A stretch of DNA of 52,110 bases from an uncultured Christensenella sp. (GTDB lineage Bacteria > Bacillota > Clostridia > Christensenellales > UBA1242). How positions within the stretch are numbered: the stretch's first letter is position 1; every line of letters starts with the position of its first letter. Under the pieces are notes generated by a model that was not told the DNA's origin, searched no databases, and worked only from the letters and a program-made list of their open reading frames with translations. The DNA lies in assembly GCA_910584815.1 (NCBI GenBank), contig CAJUBT010000002.1, positions 65,251-117,360 of the forward strand. Reading direction: 5' to 3'. Made by a program: the position numbers and the translations under genes. Below are positions 32,912 through 42,685 of the stretch, one piece after another.

Positions 32912-33486
32912 TTTAATTACTCCTTTTTATAATTTGCCAAAAACCAAGCAACCGTTAATTTTTATAGGAGTAAAAACGCGCATCACTTCGTTTAAGGTAT
33001 TTAACTTTGTTATTTTATAACTTTTATAAAGTTTTGTCAACCTTTATTTTTTTACTAATATTTGTGTGTATAGTTTTATTATTTGCGTAAAAATAAAACT
33101 TTTTTTATTGCTTTTTATTATTCTTACCCCAACTAGTTTTTTAGGTATTTAAAAAGTAAGTAGAGGTTATTATAAAAACATTAAAGGTAAAAAATTATTA
33201 TATCATTTTATTCTTATTTGTTTAAAAGTAAAGTTTTTTTATTATTTTTTTAATTTATTGCACTAATAAGTAGTGTTATGAATTTGAAAATTAATTAAGA
33301 AAATTTTATATGAAAAATTTAAAAACATAACAACCACTATACCATTTTAATATAACAACTTACAACATAAAAAAAATAAACTATTATTTGTTTTTTTTAT
33401 TTTATTAACAATTTTTAAAAAGTACCTTATATCATAAAAAAGATTTGTTTGCTGTCTTCTTATAAATTTATTATTAAACTAAACTT
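32912..33486. other. Intergenic region upstream of rpsO
   Basis: The first ~130 bases carry the rpsO leader and its promoter (33012-33040). The leader includes a GC-richer stretch around 32972-32985 that may be structured. From 33060 to 33486 only A/T-rich sequence is seen, with no gene. Confidence 0.6.
33012..33040 (-). promoter_or_regulatory. rpsO promoter
   Basis: On the minus strand, TTGACA (33040-33035), a 17-base spacer and TAAAAT (33017-33012) give five or six of six matches at both hexamers. Transcription would start near 33005, about 95 bases before the rpsO ATG. Confidence 0.7.
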
Positions 33487-34086
33487 TCAACTATTTTCAT
33501 CTAAAACTTTTTGCAACTCAATTTCTGCTTTTTTAACAAATAAGTTGCTATAATCCACTGGCAAGTTAAGTTCAACTAAATATTGTTTTATTTTTTCGAT
33601 AGAATTAAATTTGCTATCTTCAATTGTTTCAATTTCCATTAACAAATTGCCATTAACAACTTCTTTAATTTCAAACATTATGTTATCTTTTGTTAATTGA
33701 TATTCATATTCGTTTATGTTTAAAATTTGAGTATAACCAATAGCATTTAAAAAATTTTTTGCATCTTCCTGATTAGCAATTTCAACATTATAAGAGGTTT
33801 GTTCAACAATTTCATCTTCATTATTAAAAACTTTTTGTTTAAAGCATAACCTAATACTTTTACAAGTATTTTTATCTTCAGTATATAAGCTACGAATTAT
33901 AACTGCTTTTGATAAAATATTTCTAACTGAATCGTTTTTAATATTTAAAGTTTTTGGCACGAAATAACAGTCTTTTAAATACTGAGTGGTTTTTAATTCA
34001 AAACCCTTTTCAATTAACAAATTTAACATTTGTTGTTTTGTTGCATTCAATTTAACTGTAATTTCATTGTTATCTTTTAATGGCAT
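33487..34086 (-). CDS. CYTH-like domain protein
   Basis: The 199-aa protein resembles the CYTH (triphosphate tunnel) family, whose members hydrolyse triphosphates or make cAMP. An N-terminal EITVKL corresponds to the family ExExK opening. Alternating charged strands follow (SIRLCFKQKV, an R.R.K type strand), then EYEYQLTKDNIMFEIKEV and LLMEIETIED, with acidic residues where metal ligands occur. The match is by pattern only; the first motif is imperfect (E-I-T-V-K). It ends in TGA. It lies 178 bases after the 99-aa gene and may or may not belong to that operon. There is no signal peptide. Confidence 0.45.
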   Translation of the reverse strand: MPLKDNNEITVKLNATKQQMLNLLIEKGFELKTTQYLKDCYFVPKTLNIKNDSVRNILSKAVIIRSLYTEDKNTCKSIRLCFKQKVFNNEDEIVEQTSYNVEIANQEDAKNFLNAIGYTQILNINEYEYQLTKDNIMFEIKEVVNGNLLMEIETIEDSKFNSIEKIKQYLVELNLPVDYSNLFVKKAEIELQKVLDENS

Positions 34087-34264
34087 TTAAATGGTTCCTT
34101 TATTTTAATAATTTATAATTTTGCTTAAAAATTTTATTTAACATTAAATATTATTTTAACACTTTAAAAAACAAAGAAGAAATTATCATAAAAAAATTTT
34201 AGAGTTAAAATTTTAATTAAAAAGCTATTTAATTAATAATATTTTTAACACAATAAATAAGCAT

Positions 34265-34564
34265 TTATTTTGTTAATTTAAAAGTTAAGTTTATAACTAT
34301 ATTCCCAGCATTTTCGGAAAAAGTTACCGTGTTTTTAGAGGCATATAAAATTGCGCCATCGTAAATTTCAAAGTTATCTTCATCTGTTTGGCGTATAAGC
34401 GACACTTTAACACTTTTATCCATAGGTTGCATTTCTGCTTTAAAAACGGTTCCATAATTAAGTTTGCCAACAGTTTGCCCATTGGTGAAATTAAAAGTGG
34501 TTTGAGTAGAATTTTCTTTTGAAGAAACTACATTTTCTACATTTTCAGTAACTTGTAACTTCAT
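34265..34564 (-). CDS. Hypothetical 99-aa beta-rich protein
   Basis: I do not recognise this protein. It is predicted beta-rich, with alternating strands such as KVSLIRQTDEDNFEIYDGAI and NTVTFSENAGNIVINLTFKL, and has no signal peptide or membrane segment. It starts 24 bases after the stop of the HEAFH protein and has an AAGGGG-type site, so it is co-transcribed with it. A structural or binding partner of that protein is a reasonable guess, but nothing in the sequence proves it. Confidence 0.55.
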   Translation of the reverse strand: MKLQVTENVENVVSSKENSTQTTFNFTNGQTVGKLNYGTVFKAEMQPMDKSVKVSLIRQTDEDNFEIYDGAILYASKNTVTFSENAGNIVINLTFKLTK

Positions 34565-34588
34565 AGTTTGTTACCCCTTTATTTTGGT

Positions 34589-36904
34589 TTATGGTAATGG
34601 TGTCGTGTCTAATGGAGAAAAAGAACCTTCCCCATTTTGAGTGGTAAAGCCATCTTGCATTTTTTGTTGAAGCATAGTTTGTAAAGTTGTTTGTGATTCA
34701 TCTAAATCCTGACCAAATTCACCTTGTTGAGTTACAAATTCAAAATCTTGTAATGGGGTTTCATACTGCTCTTGTTGCAATGGTAAATTAAACTCAGAAT
34801 ACCCACCATAACTTGAAACCTCATCTGCACTAGATAAATGGTTTGTTGTAGAATCAAAACTTGTTTCTTCCTGCAAACCTTGATTGGCTTGCTCTAATAA
34901 AGTATTTTCAACTTGATAGGAATAACCATAAGTTTGTAGACTTTCCATTTCATAACCAGAATCGCTTCCATTAATCATAGCCTGAATTTGTTCTTTTGTA
35001 AGTGCTGGAGCAAATTCTGTTTTTGCAAGATTATTATCTCCAACCCTAACGATAATATCGCCACTAGTTTCTTGTTGACCTTCGTTTTGCTCGATACCAG
35101 AATTTGATATGCGCATCACTGGACTTTCTTCACTGCCTTCAACAGAAACTAAATTATTAACACCCAAGCGTTCCAACAAAACAGGAACTGAAATTTTATT
35201 AATTGTGTCGGTTAACTGTTTTATGCTTTGAGTTAAACTTAAAAGACTATCGCTTAATTGTTCTGCACTTATAACAAGGGCTTGACTATAGGTTTTACCA
35301 GAAGAAGTTTCAACTGGAATATAATCAGTTCTGTTAGGATGGTCTTCCATATGTTGTGCTCTAACTTCACCTATAAATTCAGCAAGTTTTTCACTAACTG
35401 TTGAAGTAAATGTTGTGCCAATTTCGGTTCTCTCCTCTTTCTCACTAAACTGTATTGCTTTTGGGTTAGCAACAAAACCTTCTAGAGCAGATATAAACTC
35501 TTCATTATCTGCACTAGGGTTGTTAAAATGGTTTATAACATTTGCAAGGTTTTTAGAAAGCATTCCACAAGTTTGATAGTAAATAATGTTGTTGCCAAAT
35601 CTAGCATATTTTTGACTTTCTCTTGCACTAACATATTGCAACAAATCTTTACAATTATAAAATGGAGTGCCATCTACAGACAAAAGCGGTTTATCGCTAA
35701 AAGTAGAGGCATATTTTTCAACAACATCAAAATCAGTGTTTGGCATTTCTCCACTAGCTTTAAATTGGGCAATAACATTTCTAGCTTCTGTAGCACCTAC
35801 TGTTAAAACAAGGTTCTTAACCCAAGCAGTTTCTTCAACCCCATCTAAATTTTTTGGTTCAAACATTTTTGGCATTTCTTTACCTGTAAGGTTTGAACTA
35901 AGTGCCAATCTTGTAAAATCTCCTTGAGTTATAGGCACACGGTTATGCACTATGCCCATTAATGCCATTTCACTAACATCATTTCTAGAAGTTGTTACGG
36001 CATCTATAAAAGTTTCAACATTTTCCTTTTTAGGTAAAACTCCTAAAATTTTAGTCATAGCATAAATTGCAATTTCTGGAGTAGGATTTTTATCATCAAT
36101 AATGGTTGATAATCTTTTTAATAACGGAGAATAACTTCTTTCAAGTTCTTGCTTACTGTTAACTTGACTATCTAAAAAGTAAGACACTAAATTGTTAAAA
36201 GTTTTATTGGCAGCGTTATAAAAAGTTGGCATATGTTGAGATATGAACATATTTTCATATGTTGCTGTTGTGTTTTGCTCGGCGGAAGTAATATCTCTTA
36301 TTTGTTTTTGGCTTTCTGCTATTTGAGCTTGTTTTTCTGGGTCTCTCATAAAAGTTGCAAGTTCTTGTGCCTTTGTTAAAAGAGAGCTAATAAAAATTCC
36401 ATCATAAACATAGGCTTGTTTTTCACTATTTGTTATGTGATAAAACATACTATTATTTGTTAAACCTAGCAAACTCAACAGTTTTTTATCGTGCGAAGTA
36501 GTGTAACTTCTTTCTCTGCTACTTAAAATTTTTGCGTGTTTATTAATTTCATATTGATGTTTATGAAAAGCCTCGTGAGATAGCATTATGCTAGAATGAG
36601 CAAGGGGTACTTTTTCTAAGAAAACTTCATCTGCAATTATTTTATTTGCACCGCCCAAAAATTTACCTTTAATAGGGTCGTTAGCTGGTGCATTAAATGT
36701 ATCGTAAGAAACGCCCTTTTTAACACCTAATTGTGCAAGAGCGAAAGAAATAACATCTTTATAATATTGTTCCGAATTTCCATTTGTGCCATAAACTAAC
36801 CTGCTTGCAAGAGTGTGTTGTAATGCTTCAGGGTTGTTACTTGGCAAAATAAAATCTTTATATAAAAAACTCCTTAAATTATCATCTATCTCTGTTCGTT
36901 CCAT
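34589..36904 (-). CDS. Unrecognised ~771-aa protein with HEAFH metallopeptidase-like motif
   Basis: I do not recognise this family. ATG 36904 is chosen because GGAGAG lies just upstream; the open frame begins four codons earlier at a TTG that overlaps that site. Residues ~95-170 carry SSIMLSHEAFHKHQYE, an HExxH zinc motif (His110, Glu111, His114), followed about 47 residues later by NSEKQAYVYDG, whose Glu161 could be the third ligand as in gluzincins. Residues ~170-520 are mostly helical, and ~560-600 resemble a coiled coil (SLLSLTQSIKQLTDTINKI). The last ~150 are Gln/Ser/Glu-rich and probably disordered, ending in a Pro/Thr tail. There is no signal peptide or membrane helix, so it is cytosolic. 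A strong promoter with two palindromes lies upstream, and the 99-aa gene follows. Confidence 0.6.
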   Translation of the reverse strand: MERTEIDDNLRSFLYKDFILPSNNPEALQHTLASRLVYGTNGNSEQYYKDVISFALAQLGVKKGVSYDTFNAPANDPIKGKFLGGANKIIADEVFLEKVPLAHSSIMLSHEAFHKHQYEINKHAKILSSRERSYTTSHDKKLLSLLGLTNNSMFYHITNSEKQAYVYDGIFISSLLTKAQELATFMRDPEKQAQIAESQKQIRDITSAEQNTTATYENMFISQHMPTFYNAANKTFNNLVSYFLDSQVNSKQELERSYSPLLKRLSTIIDDKNPTPEIAIYAMTKILGVLPKKENVETFIDAVTTSRNDVSEMALMGIVHNRVPITQGDFTRLALSSNLTGKEMPKMFEPKNLDGVEETAWVKNLVLTVGATEARNVIAQFKASGEMPNTDFDVVEKYASTFSDKPLLSVDGTPFYNCKDLLQYVSARESQKYARFGNNIIYYQTCGMLSKNLANVINHFNNPSADNEEFISALEGFVANPKAIQFSEKEERTEIGTTFTSTVSEKLAEFIGEVRAQHMEDHPNRTDYIPVETSSGKTYSQALVISAEQLSDSLLSLTQSIKQLTDTINKISVPVLLERLGVNNLVSVEGSEESPVMRISNSGIEQNEGQQETSGDIIVRVGDNNLAKTEFAPALTKEQIQAMINGSDSGYEMESLQTYGYSYQVENTLLEQANQGLQEETSFDSTTNHLSSADEVSSYGGYSEFNLPLQQEQYETPLQDFEFVTQQGEFGQDLDESQTTLQTMLQQKMQDGFTTQNGEGSFSPLDTTPLP

Positions 36905-37368
36905 TTCTCTCTCCAAATTAAGTTTTTTATTTATTATGTTTTTTGTTAAATTTCAAAACATAATAACCATTAAAAATTTCCTGAAATTTAAAATATTAAA
37001 ACATTTCAAAAAAAACAAAAATAATGTAAATTTGTTGTATTATTAATTTTTTTAGTTCTGCAATTATATTATTGAAAAACATAAAATTTTGGTTAATTCT
37101 TTTAAAATTAAAAAAACACAGCAATCTAAATTTACACCATATATTTTAAAGCAAAATGGGCATTTTGTCAATATTGACTAATTCAAAAAGTATTTTAATT
37201 TGCACAATAAAAAAAGTTTTAACATTATAATTAAATTTAAAAACATAACATTTTTTTAAATATTTTAATGTTAAAACTTTTATTCTTTTTAGAATTTTTT
37301 TTTAAATGTTTAAAACACTTTTAAAAAAGCATTTTTATATAAGGTTTATACCTAATAAAACTAACATT
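36905..37368. other. Intergenic region with the HEAFH-operon promoter
   Basis: The gap holds the promoter at 37143-37178 and a ~230-base leader in front of the HEAFH gene. The part near the recJ end (37180-37368) is A/T-rich and featureless to the eye. Confidence 0.6.
37143..37178 (-). promoter_or_regulatory. Promoter overlapped by two palindromes
   Basis: On the minus strand, TTGACA (37171-37166), a 17-base spacer and TAAAAT (37148-37143) form a near-consensus promoter reading toward the HEAFH gene. Palindrome GTCAATATTGAC (37167-37178) covers the -35, and an inverted repeat AAAATG-CC-CATTTT lies in the spacer. Two operator-like sites on one promoter suggest tight repression by dimeric proteins. 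Confidence 0.55.
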
Positions 37369-39747
37369 TTAAATGGTTTTTAAAATTAAACTAACCTGAT
37401 TATAAAAATTAGAATTAGTTAATTTGCTAACAACTTTTTTGTTTTCTATTAAAGAAAATAATTCCATTTCACTTTCAATGCTTAAAATGTTTAATTCCAC
37501 AAAAGTTTGTAAGCAAAAAATAAATTGTTTAAAGTTTATTTCCTTATTAGTTTCTTTAATTTTTTTGTATAAATCTATTTCATTATAAAAACTTGCGTGA
37601 CTGGAAGCAAAATTACTAAGCAATTTAAAATAATGCCCAAACACATTTCTGTCTACCGATAAATTTTTAAAAATTCCGCTATCAACTTTTTTATAGTTTG
37701 GAATATAAATTTTTGCGTTAGATATTTCTCCAATTGCATTTAAATAGGTTTTAGATAAAACTGGGTCTAATAACACAATGGTTTTATAAACTCCAAAATT
37801 ATTAAAGTTTATTGGGCATAAAATTACAGCATTTATTCCGCTATTGGAAATAACCTCGTTTATATAATGTTCGCACCCCTTCCCATTATTACTTTCCTTT
37901 AAAAATTCTAAATAGCCTTCAAAGGTAGAACACACAAAAAGCGTGCCAAAAAGTTCTTTACTAGCATTTTCAATTAAGGTTTGCAACTTCTGCTTATTAT
38001 AAGTTTCCACTTTTTTTGGCGTTGATTGTTGAAAACTTACCTGTTTTAAATACTCACCAAAAATAACATCATTGTTCCTTGGTTTCTCCAGTAGCCCTGT
38101 TGATATATTTTTTGCCAACCCTTTAATGTAACTTTTGTTTTTATAGTTGCTTATTTGTAATTCAAATTGAATATTTCTTTCGCTACAACTTTTAATAAGA
38201 GGCAAATATTTATAACTATTAAACGCTACAATCCCTAAACTTTTATTATTAATGTTTATATGATTAGGGTGCTTAGGCATTGGTGAAACACTTGCAGTTT
38301 TATCTAGCTTAATATTAAATACTGGCTTTGGGTTACCACACCCACAAGGTTCAAAACACTCAAGGTCTTTTGCTAGTTTCACAGTAACTTGTTCTCTTGT
38401 TAAATCTAGGTCGTAATTATTGCAAGGAACAAAGTCTTTAACAGTATAATTTTCGGCTAAAAATTTATTAATGCTGGTTATAAAATTTTTAAAGTTTTGA
38501 GTTTTTATTGTAAGCCCAGCAGCCATTTTATGCCCGCCAAATGCCTCCAGAACCTCTTTTAAGCTTGAAATGGCACTAAATATGTCTATATCATTAACGC
38601 TTCTAGCACTGCCTTTTAATTCGCCATCTTTCTCCTGAAATAAAATGGTTGGTCTATGAAATTCGTTTGCAATTTTAGCAGAAACAATACCCAAAATACC
38701 ACTATCCCACTTTTTACTATAAAGCACAATACAGTTATAATTTGCAAGGTTAATGTGAGTTAATTTTTCTATAACATCTTCATAAACTTTGTTGCACAAA
38801 CTTTGCCTTTCGGTGTTTAAATTGTTTAAAGTTTCTATAGTGTTTTCTAAAAACAATTTGTCTTCTTTAATATACAATTTCAATGCAACGCCAGCATCGC
38901 CCATTCTACCTGCGGCATTAATTTTAGGTGAAAGTTTAAAGGCAATGTCGGTAGAACTTGCATTAAAATCTAGTTTATTATCTTTCATTAAAAGTTTAAT
39001 TCCAAGAGGTAAATTATCGTTAAAATTTTGCATACCAAACTTAACAATTGCACGATTTTCATCTACAAGCGGAACAATGTCTGCTATGGTTGCAATTGCA
39101 CAAATGCCAAGATATTTTTTTGCTTCATTCAAACCACTTAATGCTTGCACAATTTTAAAAGCAACACCTGTACCGCACAATGCATTAAAGGGATATTTTT
39201 GGTTTGGCAACTTTGCATTTACAACAATTGTGTTTGGTATTTTTTCTGGAATATCGTGATGGTCGGTTATAATAATATCTATACCTAAGGTTTTTGCATA
39301 TTCAACTTCTTCATAGCACGAAATTCCACAATCCACTGTTATTATTAAATTAGGGTTATACTTTTGCTTGATGTTTAAAATAGAAGCATTTGTTAAACCA
39401 TAACCATCAACATAACGATTTGGCAAAAAATAATCTACATAAAACTTTTTACTTGCAAAATATTTAATTAAAATGGCACTTGCACTAACACCATCTACAT
39501 CATAATCTCCAAATATTAAAACCTTTTCGTTTTTCTCTATTGCTTTGTTAACTCTTGCAACGAGTTTATCCATACCAGACAATAAAAATGGGTCGTAAAA
39601 ATCTTTTTCTGTTGGGGTTAAAAAGTGTTCAATTTTTTCTTCGCTATCAAATCCTCTTGAAATTAAAAGGTCCACAACTATATCTGTAAGATTATATTTT
39701 GTTATAATTTTTTGCTTTAAATTTTGTATGTTTTGTTCTTTTTCCAT
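37369..39747 (-). CDS. recJ: Single-strand exonuclease RecJ
   Basis: The 792-aa DHH-family nuclease degrades single-stranded DNA 5'-3' in repair and recombination. Motifs are IFGDYDVDGVSASA (motif I), ITVDCGISCYEE, ITDHHDIPE (the DHH motif), NALCGTGVAFK, and the second-domain GRMGDAGVAL. The DHHA1 domain has SARSVNDIDIF and FGGHKMAAGLTI, and an OB-fold follows around residues 450-560 (CGCGNPKPVFN). The C-terminal ~230 residues are the Firmicutes-type extension. The gene follows secF, as in many clostridia. The ribosome binding site is weak (AAAGAAAA). Confidence 0.93.
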   Translation of the reverse strand: MEKEQNIQNLKQKIITKYNLTDIVVDLLISRGFDSEEKIEHFLTPTEKDFYDPFLLSGMDKLVARVNKAIEKNEKVLIFGDYDVDGVSASAILIKYFASKKFYVDYFLPNRYVDGYGLTNASILNIKQKYNPNLIITVDCGISCYEEVEYAKTLGIDIIITDHHDIPEKIPNTIVVNAKLPNQKYPFNALCGTGVAFKIVQALSGLNEAKKYLGICAIATIADIVPLVDENRAIVKFGMQNFNDNLPLGIKLLMKDNKLDFNASSTDIAFKLSPKINAAGRMGDAGVALKLYIKEDKLFLENTIETLNNLNTERQSLCNKVYEDVIEKLTHINLANYNCIVLYSKKWDSGILGIVSAKIANEFHRPTILFQEKDGELKGSARSVNDIDIFSAISSLKEVLEAFGGHKMAAGLTIKTQNFKNFITSINKFLAENYTVKDFVPCNNYDLDLTREQVTVKLAKDLECFEPCGCGNPKPVFNIKLDKTASVSPMPKHPNHININNKSLGIVAFNSYKYLPLIKSCSERNIQFELQISNYKNKSYIKGLAKNISTGLLEKPRNNDVIFGEYLKQVSFQQSTPKKVETYNKQKLQTLIENASKELFGTLFVCSTFEGYLEFLKESNNGKGCEHYINEVISNSGINAVILCPINFNNFGVYKTIVLLDPVLSKTYLNAIGEISNAKIYIPNYKKVDSGIFKNLSVDRNVFGHYFKLLSNFASSHASFYNEIDLYKKIKETNKEINFKQFIFCLQTFVELNILSIESEMELFSLIENKKVVSKLTNSNFYNQVSLILKTI

Positions 39748-40071
39748 TTTTCTTTATTATAATATTGCAAAATAAAGCCCAACAAAAAATTGGCTTAATT
39801 TTAGCATTATAATCCTTTCATTATATTTTAATTAAAATTATTTCTTTATTATTTTAACACATTTTAATAAAAACAAAAAATAAATTTATTAGTTTATTTT
39901 GTTTTTTAGAAATTAATTATTCTATTTTTATAATTTAATTTTAACCAAAAAAATTGTTTTTAAAAATTTTATTTTGCTTTAAAATACAATTAAAAATTTA
40001 TAAATAAAAAAGAAGCAACAAAAAGGTATGCTTCTTTTTAAATTTTTATATTAGTTTTAAAATTTTAATTG
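39748..40071. other. Intergenic region between secF and recJ
   Basis: Contains the secF terminator at 40006-40040. The remainder is A/T-rich, with no gene or clear promoter seen. Confidence 0.6.
40006..40040 (-). terminator. Intrinsic terminator of secF
   Basis: AAAAAGAAGCA (40007-40017) and TGCTTCTTTTT (40029-40039) form an 11-bp stem with an 11-base loop, flanked by A/T runs, about 30 bases after the secF stop. Confidence 0.8.
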
Positions 40072-41358
40072 TTAGTCTTTCTTTGTATCATCTTCATCGT
40101 CTTCTTCAACAACTTCAATAATAACCTCATCATCTTCTTCAGAGTTTTCTTCTTTTACTTTATTTGTTACCAACTCTTCTGATTCATTGTTATTTGTTTC
40201 ATCAACAACTGCAACCTCTTCGTTAATGGTGTCGCTGTCTTCATCATTCTCATCATCATCTTCTTCATCAGTATCATCAATTTCAACAACTTTTGCAGCT
40301 TTATCTTTATTATTTTTTTGTGAAACAACTTCAACTTCATTCTTTTTAGGTTTTGGTGCAGGGCGAACTAAATTATTTTTCTTGTTAACTAAAACCCAGA
40401 AATCTGGCAATATTAAATTATGAGTTACAAATAAAATAACAATAGCAAACACACTTGCTAAGCCTAAATGTAAAATTGGAACAACTCCAAATAAACCAAC
40501 AACAACTGCTATACAAGCCATTACACAAAATATTGAAACATTTTTAACAAAATTTTCTTTTAAAACAATGTCTGCAAGTTCTTTATTAGTTTTAGAATCA
40601 AATTTTGGGTCTCTTAATTTTTCTTTAATATCAAAGAAGAAACTTGCACTATTGTATATGCTAACTAATAAAACAATACCAAGTAATGCAAAGAAATATA
40701 TGTTAATTTCAATTCTTGATAAAATCATAAATGCACAGAAAAGCAATAAATCTAATATTCCGCCAAAAGCCACAGTTAAAGCTCCTGCCAACTTAAAGCG
40801 AATACAACTATAAATTGTAACTAAAGTTAAAGCAAAAACTAATGCTGCTATGCAAGCAATTACCGTTCCAGAAAGAATTAAGCCATCTATTTGTGTAGTG
40901 CTTTTTGTTAAATCGTAGTAAGTGTCTAAAATTTCTGCTTTATTACTTTCTTGTAAGGAAGTATAAGCATCATAATCGTTAAATTCTTTATTTAAAGCTA
41001 GGCGTATTCGTTCAATATTAGAAGCACTTTTTTGCCTTATATTAATAATTAAACTTCTACCAAAGTTTGTTTCCTGTACTTGTAGAGAATATATATTTCC
41101 GCCTAAACTTGAAATAATATCTTTAGATTTTCCTGCAGCGTAATTAACATATTCATCTATTGTTTTGTCTTCATCACTTTGTAAAGTGTCGTTTCCAAGG
41201 TCTAACACAATTTGTGTGCCACCAGTGAAATCAAAACTTTTGTTAAAACCAAATATGCACCCAAAAATAAGGGCAAATAATAATATTACAGCTACAGCAA
41301 TTAAATAAATGTGCAAACCAATTTTATTTTTAAGGTTATTAAGGCTATTAAACTTCAT
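40072..41358 (-). CDS. secF: Protein translocase subunit SecF with acidic tail
   Basis: SecF works with SecD to pull secreted proteins across the membrane using the proton gradient. The 428-aa protein has TM1, the family segment FDFTGGTQIVLDLG, a periplasmic domain (about 50-140), then five transmembrane helices (about 155-320) typical of the MMPL/SecF fold. Residues ~325-428 form an unusual cytosolic tail: basic KPKKNEVE, then a long run of Asp and Glu (TDEEDDDENDEDSDTINEE, ending VVEEDDEDDTKKD). SecF of other Firmicutes is usually ~300 aa. The gene overlaps secD by 11 bases and has GGGAGG inside secD, so the two are translationally coupled. Confidence 0.9.
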   Translation of the reverse strand: MKFNSLNNLKNKIGLHIYLIAVAVILLFALIFGCIFGFNKSFDFTGGTQIVLDLGNDTLQSDEDKTIDEYVNYAAGKSKDIISSLGGNIYSLQVQETNFGRSLIINIRQKSASNIERIRLALNKEFNDYDAYTSLQESNKAEILDTYYDLTKSTTQIDGLILSGTVIACIAALVFALTLVTIYSCIRFKLAGALTVAFGGILDLLLFCAFMILSRIEINIYFFALLGIVLLVSIYNSASFFFDIKEKLRDPKFDSKTNKELADIVLKENFVKNVSIFCVMACIAVVVGLFGVVPILHLGLASVFAIVILFVTHNLILPDFWVLVNKKNNLVRPAPKPKKNEVEVVSQKNNKDKAAKVVEIDDTDEEDDDENDEDSDTINEEVAVVDETNNNESEELVTNKVKEENSEEDDEVIIEVVEEDDEDDTKKD

Positions 41359-42685
41359 CTTTTATAGCCTCCCTTTTCAAGTTATATAGTTTTTTGTTGG
41401 AACTATTTATTGGCAAATATATTTTGCATAGGCCGCGAGTTACAACATAAACTGTAAATAAATTAACAAACAAACCAATAAATAAACTAACAGCAAAGGT
41501 TTTAAGCCCTGCAATGCCAACTAGATAGAAAATAACACTTGCTATAAGTAAAAGGCAATATTTTTCTAAAGTTGGTAAAAAGGTTTTTCTAAAACCACTT
41601 GTTACTGCATTTGGTATTTTTTTACCAATTGCATATTCCTTTTTAATTTTTTCAAAAGCAGTTATATTGCTTGCAACTAAAAGTGCAAAAACAACAAGAA
41701 CGCCCATTATCCCACTAAAATCTAACATAACAAGAGGTATTGATTGTAGTAAGAAAGTGTAAAGAATTGTGAAAACCAATAATGAAACACTACCCATAAC
41801 CCCTAAAATACGATAGCGAACACACGTAAACACAACGCTTGCAACAAAAATAATGGCAATGGCAAAAAGTATAAGAGTTGTTTCGTTACCTATAAAGAAA
41901 CCTGTTGAAGTGTTAAGCCCTGCACTTGTTTTTCCACTCATTAAAGTGTTAAACTCCATTGGTTTTGCAAGTGTGTTAAGTTGCATTGTCATAGCACGAG
42001 CAGAAGCTTCTGTTGTGGTTGTTAAAGTTAAGCTTGAAACTCCACTTTCCATATCGTAACCACCGTTGCTTGCATCTTCACCATTCATATACATATAAAG
42101 TTTGCCAGAATCATCAGCAATTTTTTGAGTTAATTCTTTAAATGCTTTTTTGCCTTCTTCATCAAACTCTATAGTAATAACATAGCCATCGCTACCATCA
42201 CTATTTATTTGGCTAGCATAACTATAAGTACACTTTGTTATATGTTTGCCTGAAACAAAACCTTCTTCTAGTTCATTAGAACTACTACTGCTAAAAGTTA
42301 TTCCCTTTTCTGCACCAATTAGCCCAAAAACATCTACATTATATTTGCTAGATAGTTCTCTAAAACTTACTTCGGAAATTTCTACCCTTACATTATTGTT
42401 TTGTTGTGTTATATTAAACCCAAAACCACCCAATGCAGAATTCAACTTTGAAACTGTTTTTTTAACATTATTCTCTAACTCGTAACCGGTTATTGAACTA
42501 TCGGCTGGCTCGTACATTGCAACATATCCGCCATTTACATCGTAACCGAAATTTATTGCTTTAAAAAAGCCATTGAAAGTTGTGGTGGTGGTAGGAATAA
42601 TAAAACTAGCAAAAGTTAAAACTAAACCAATAACAACAAGTGCTGCAATAATGCAAAGTTTTACTATACTTCTTTTTTTGGTCAT
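41348..42685 (-). CDS. secD: Protein translocase subunit SecD
   Basis: The 445-aa protein has TM1 (about 10-30), a periplasmic domain with the SecD opening FGYDVNGGYVAMYEP and a long head (about 60-245) that includes TIEFDEEGKKAFKELTQKIA. Five more helices (about 260-425) with FALLVASNITAFEKIKKEYA follow. The SecD hallmark 'LGLDLQGG' is modified to FGYDVNGGY. Its partner SecF follows with an 11-base overlap. AAGGAG lies before the ATG. Together they form the accessory SecDF motor; yajC and tgt upstream complete the usual clostridial set. Confidence 0.88.
   Translation of the reverse strand: MTKKRSIVKLCIIAALVVIGLVLTFASFIIPTTTTTFNGFFKAINFGYDVNGGYVAMYEPADSSITGYELENNVKKTVSKLNSALGGFGFNITQQNNNVRVEISEVSFRELSSKYNVDVFGLIGAEKGITFSSSSSNELEEGFVSGKHITKCTYSYASQINSDGSDGYVITIEFDEEGKKAFKELTQKIADDSGKLYMYMNGEDASNGGYDMESGVSSLTLTTTTEASARAMTMQLNTLAKPMEFNTLMSGKTSAGLNTSTGFFIGNETTLILFAIAIIFVASVVFTCVRYRILGVMGSVSLLVFTILYTFLLQSIPLVMLDFSGIMGVLVVFALLVASNITAFEKIKKEYAIGKKIPNAVTSGFRKTFLPTLEKYCLLLIASVIFYLVGIAGLKTFAVSLFIGLFVNLFTVYVVTRGLCKIYLPINSSNKKLYNLKREAIKDEV

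Noticed and set aside
38789..39259. 156-aa plus-strand open frame inside recJ
   Set aside because: It overlaps conserved DHH-domain coding sequence and has no start site; it is a shadow frame.
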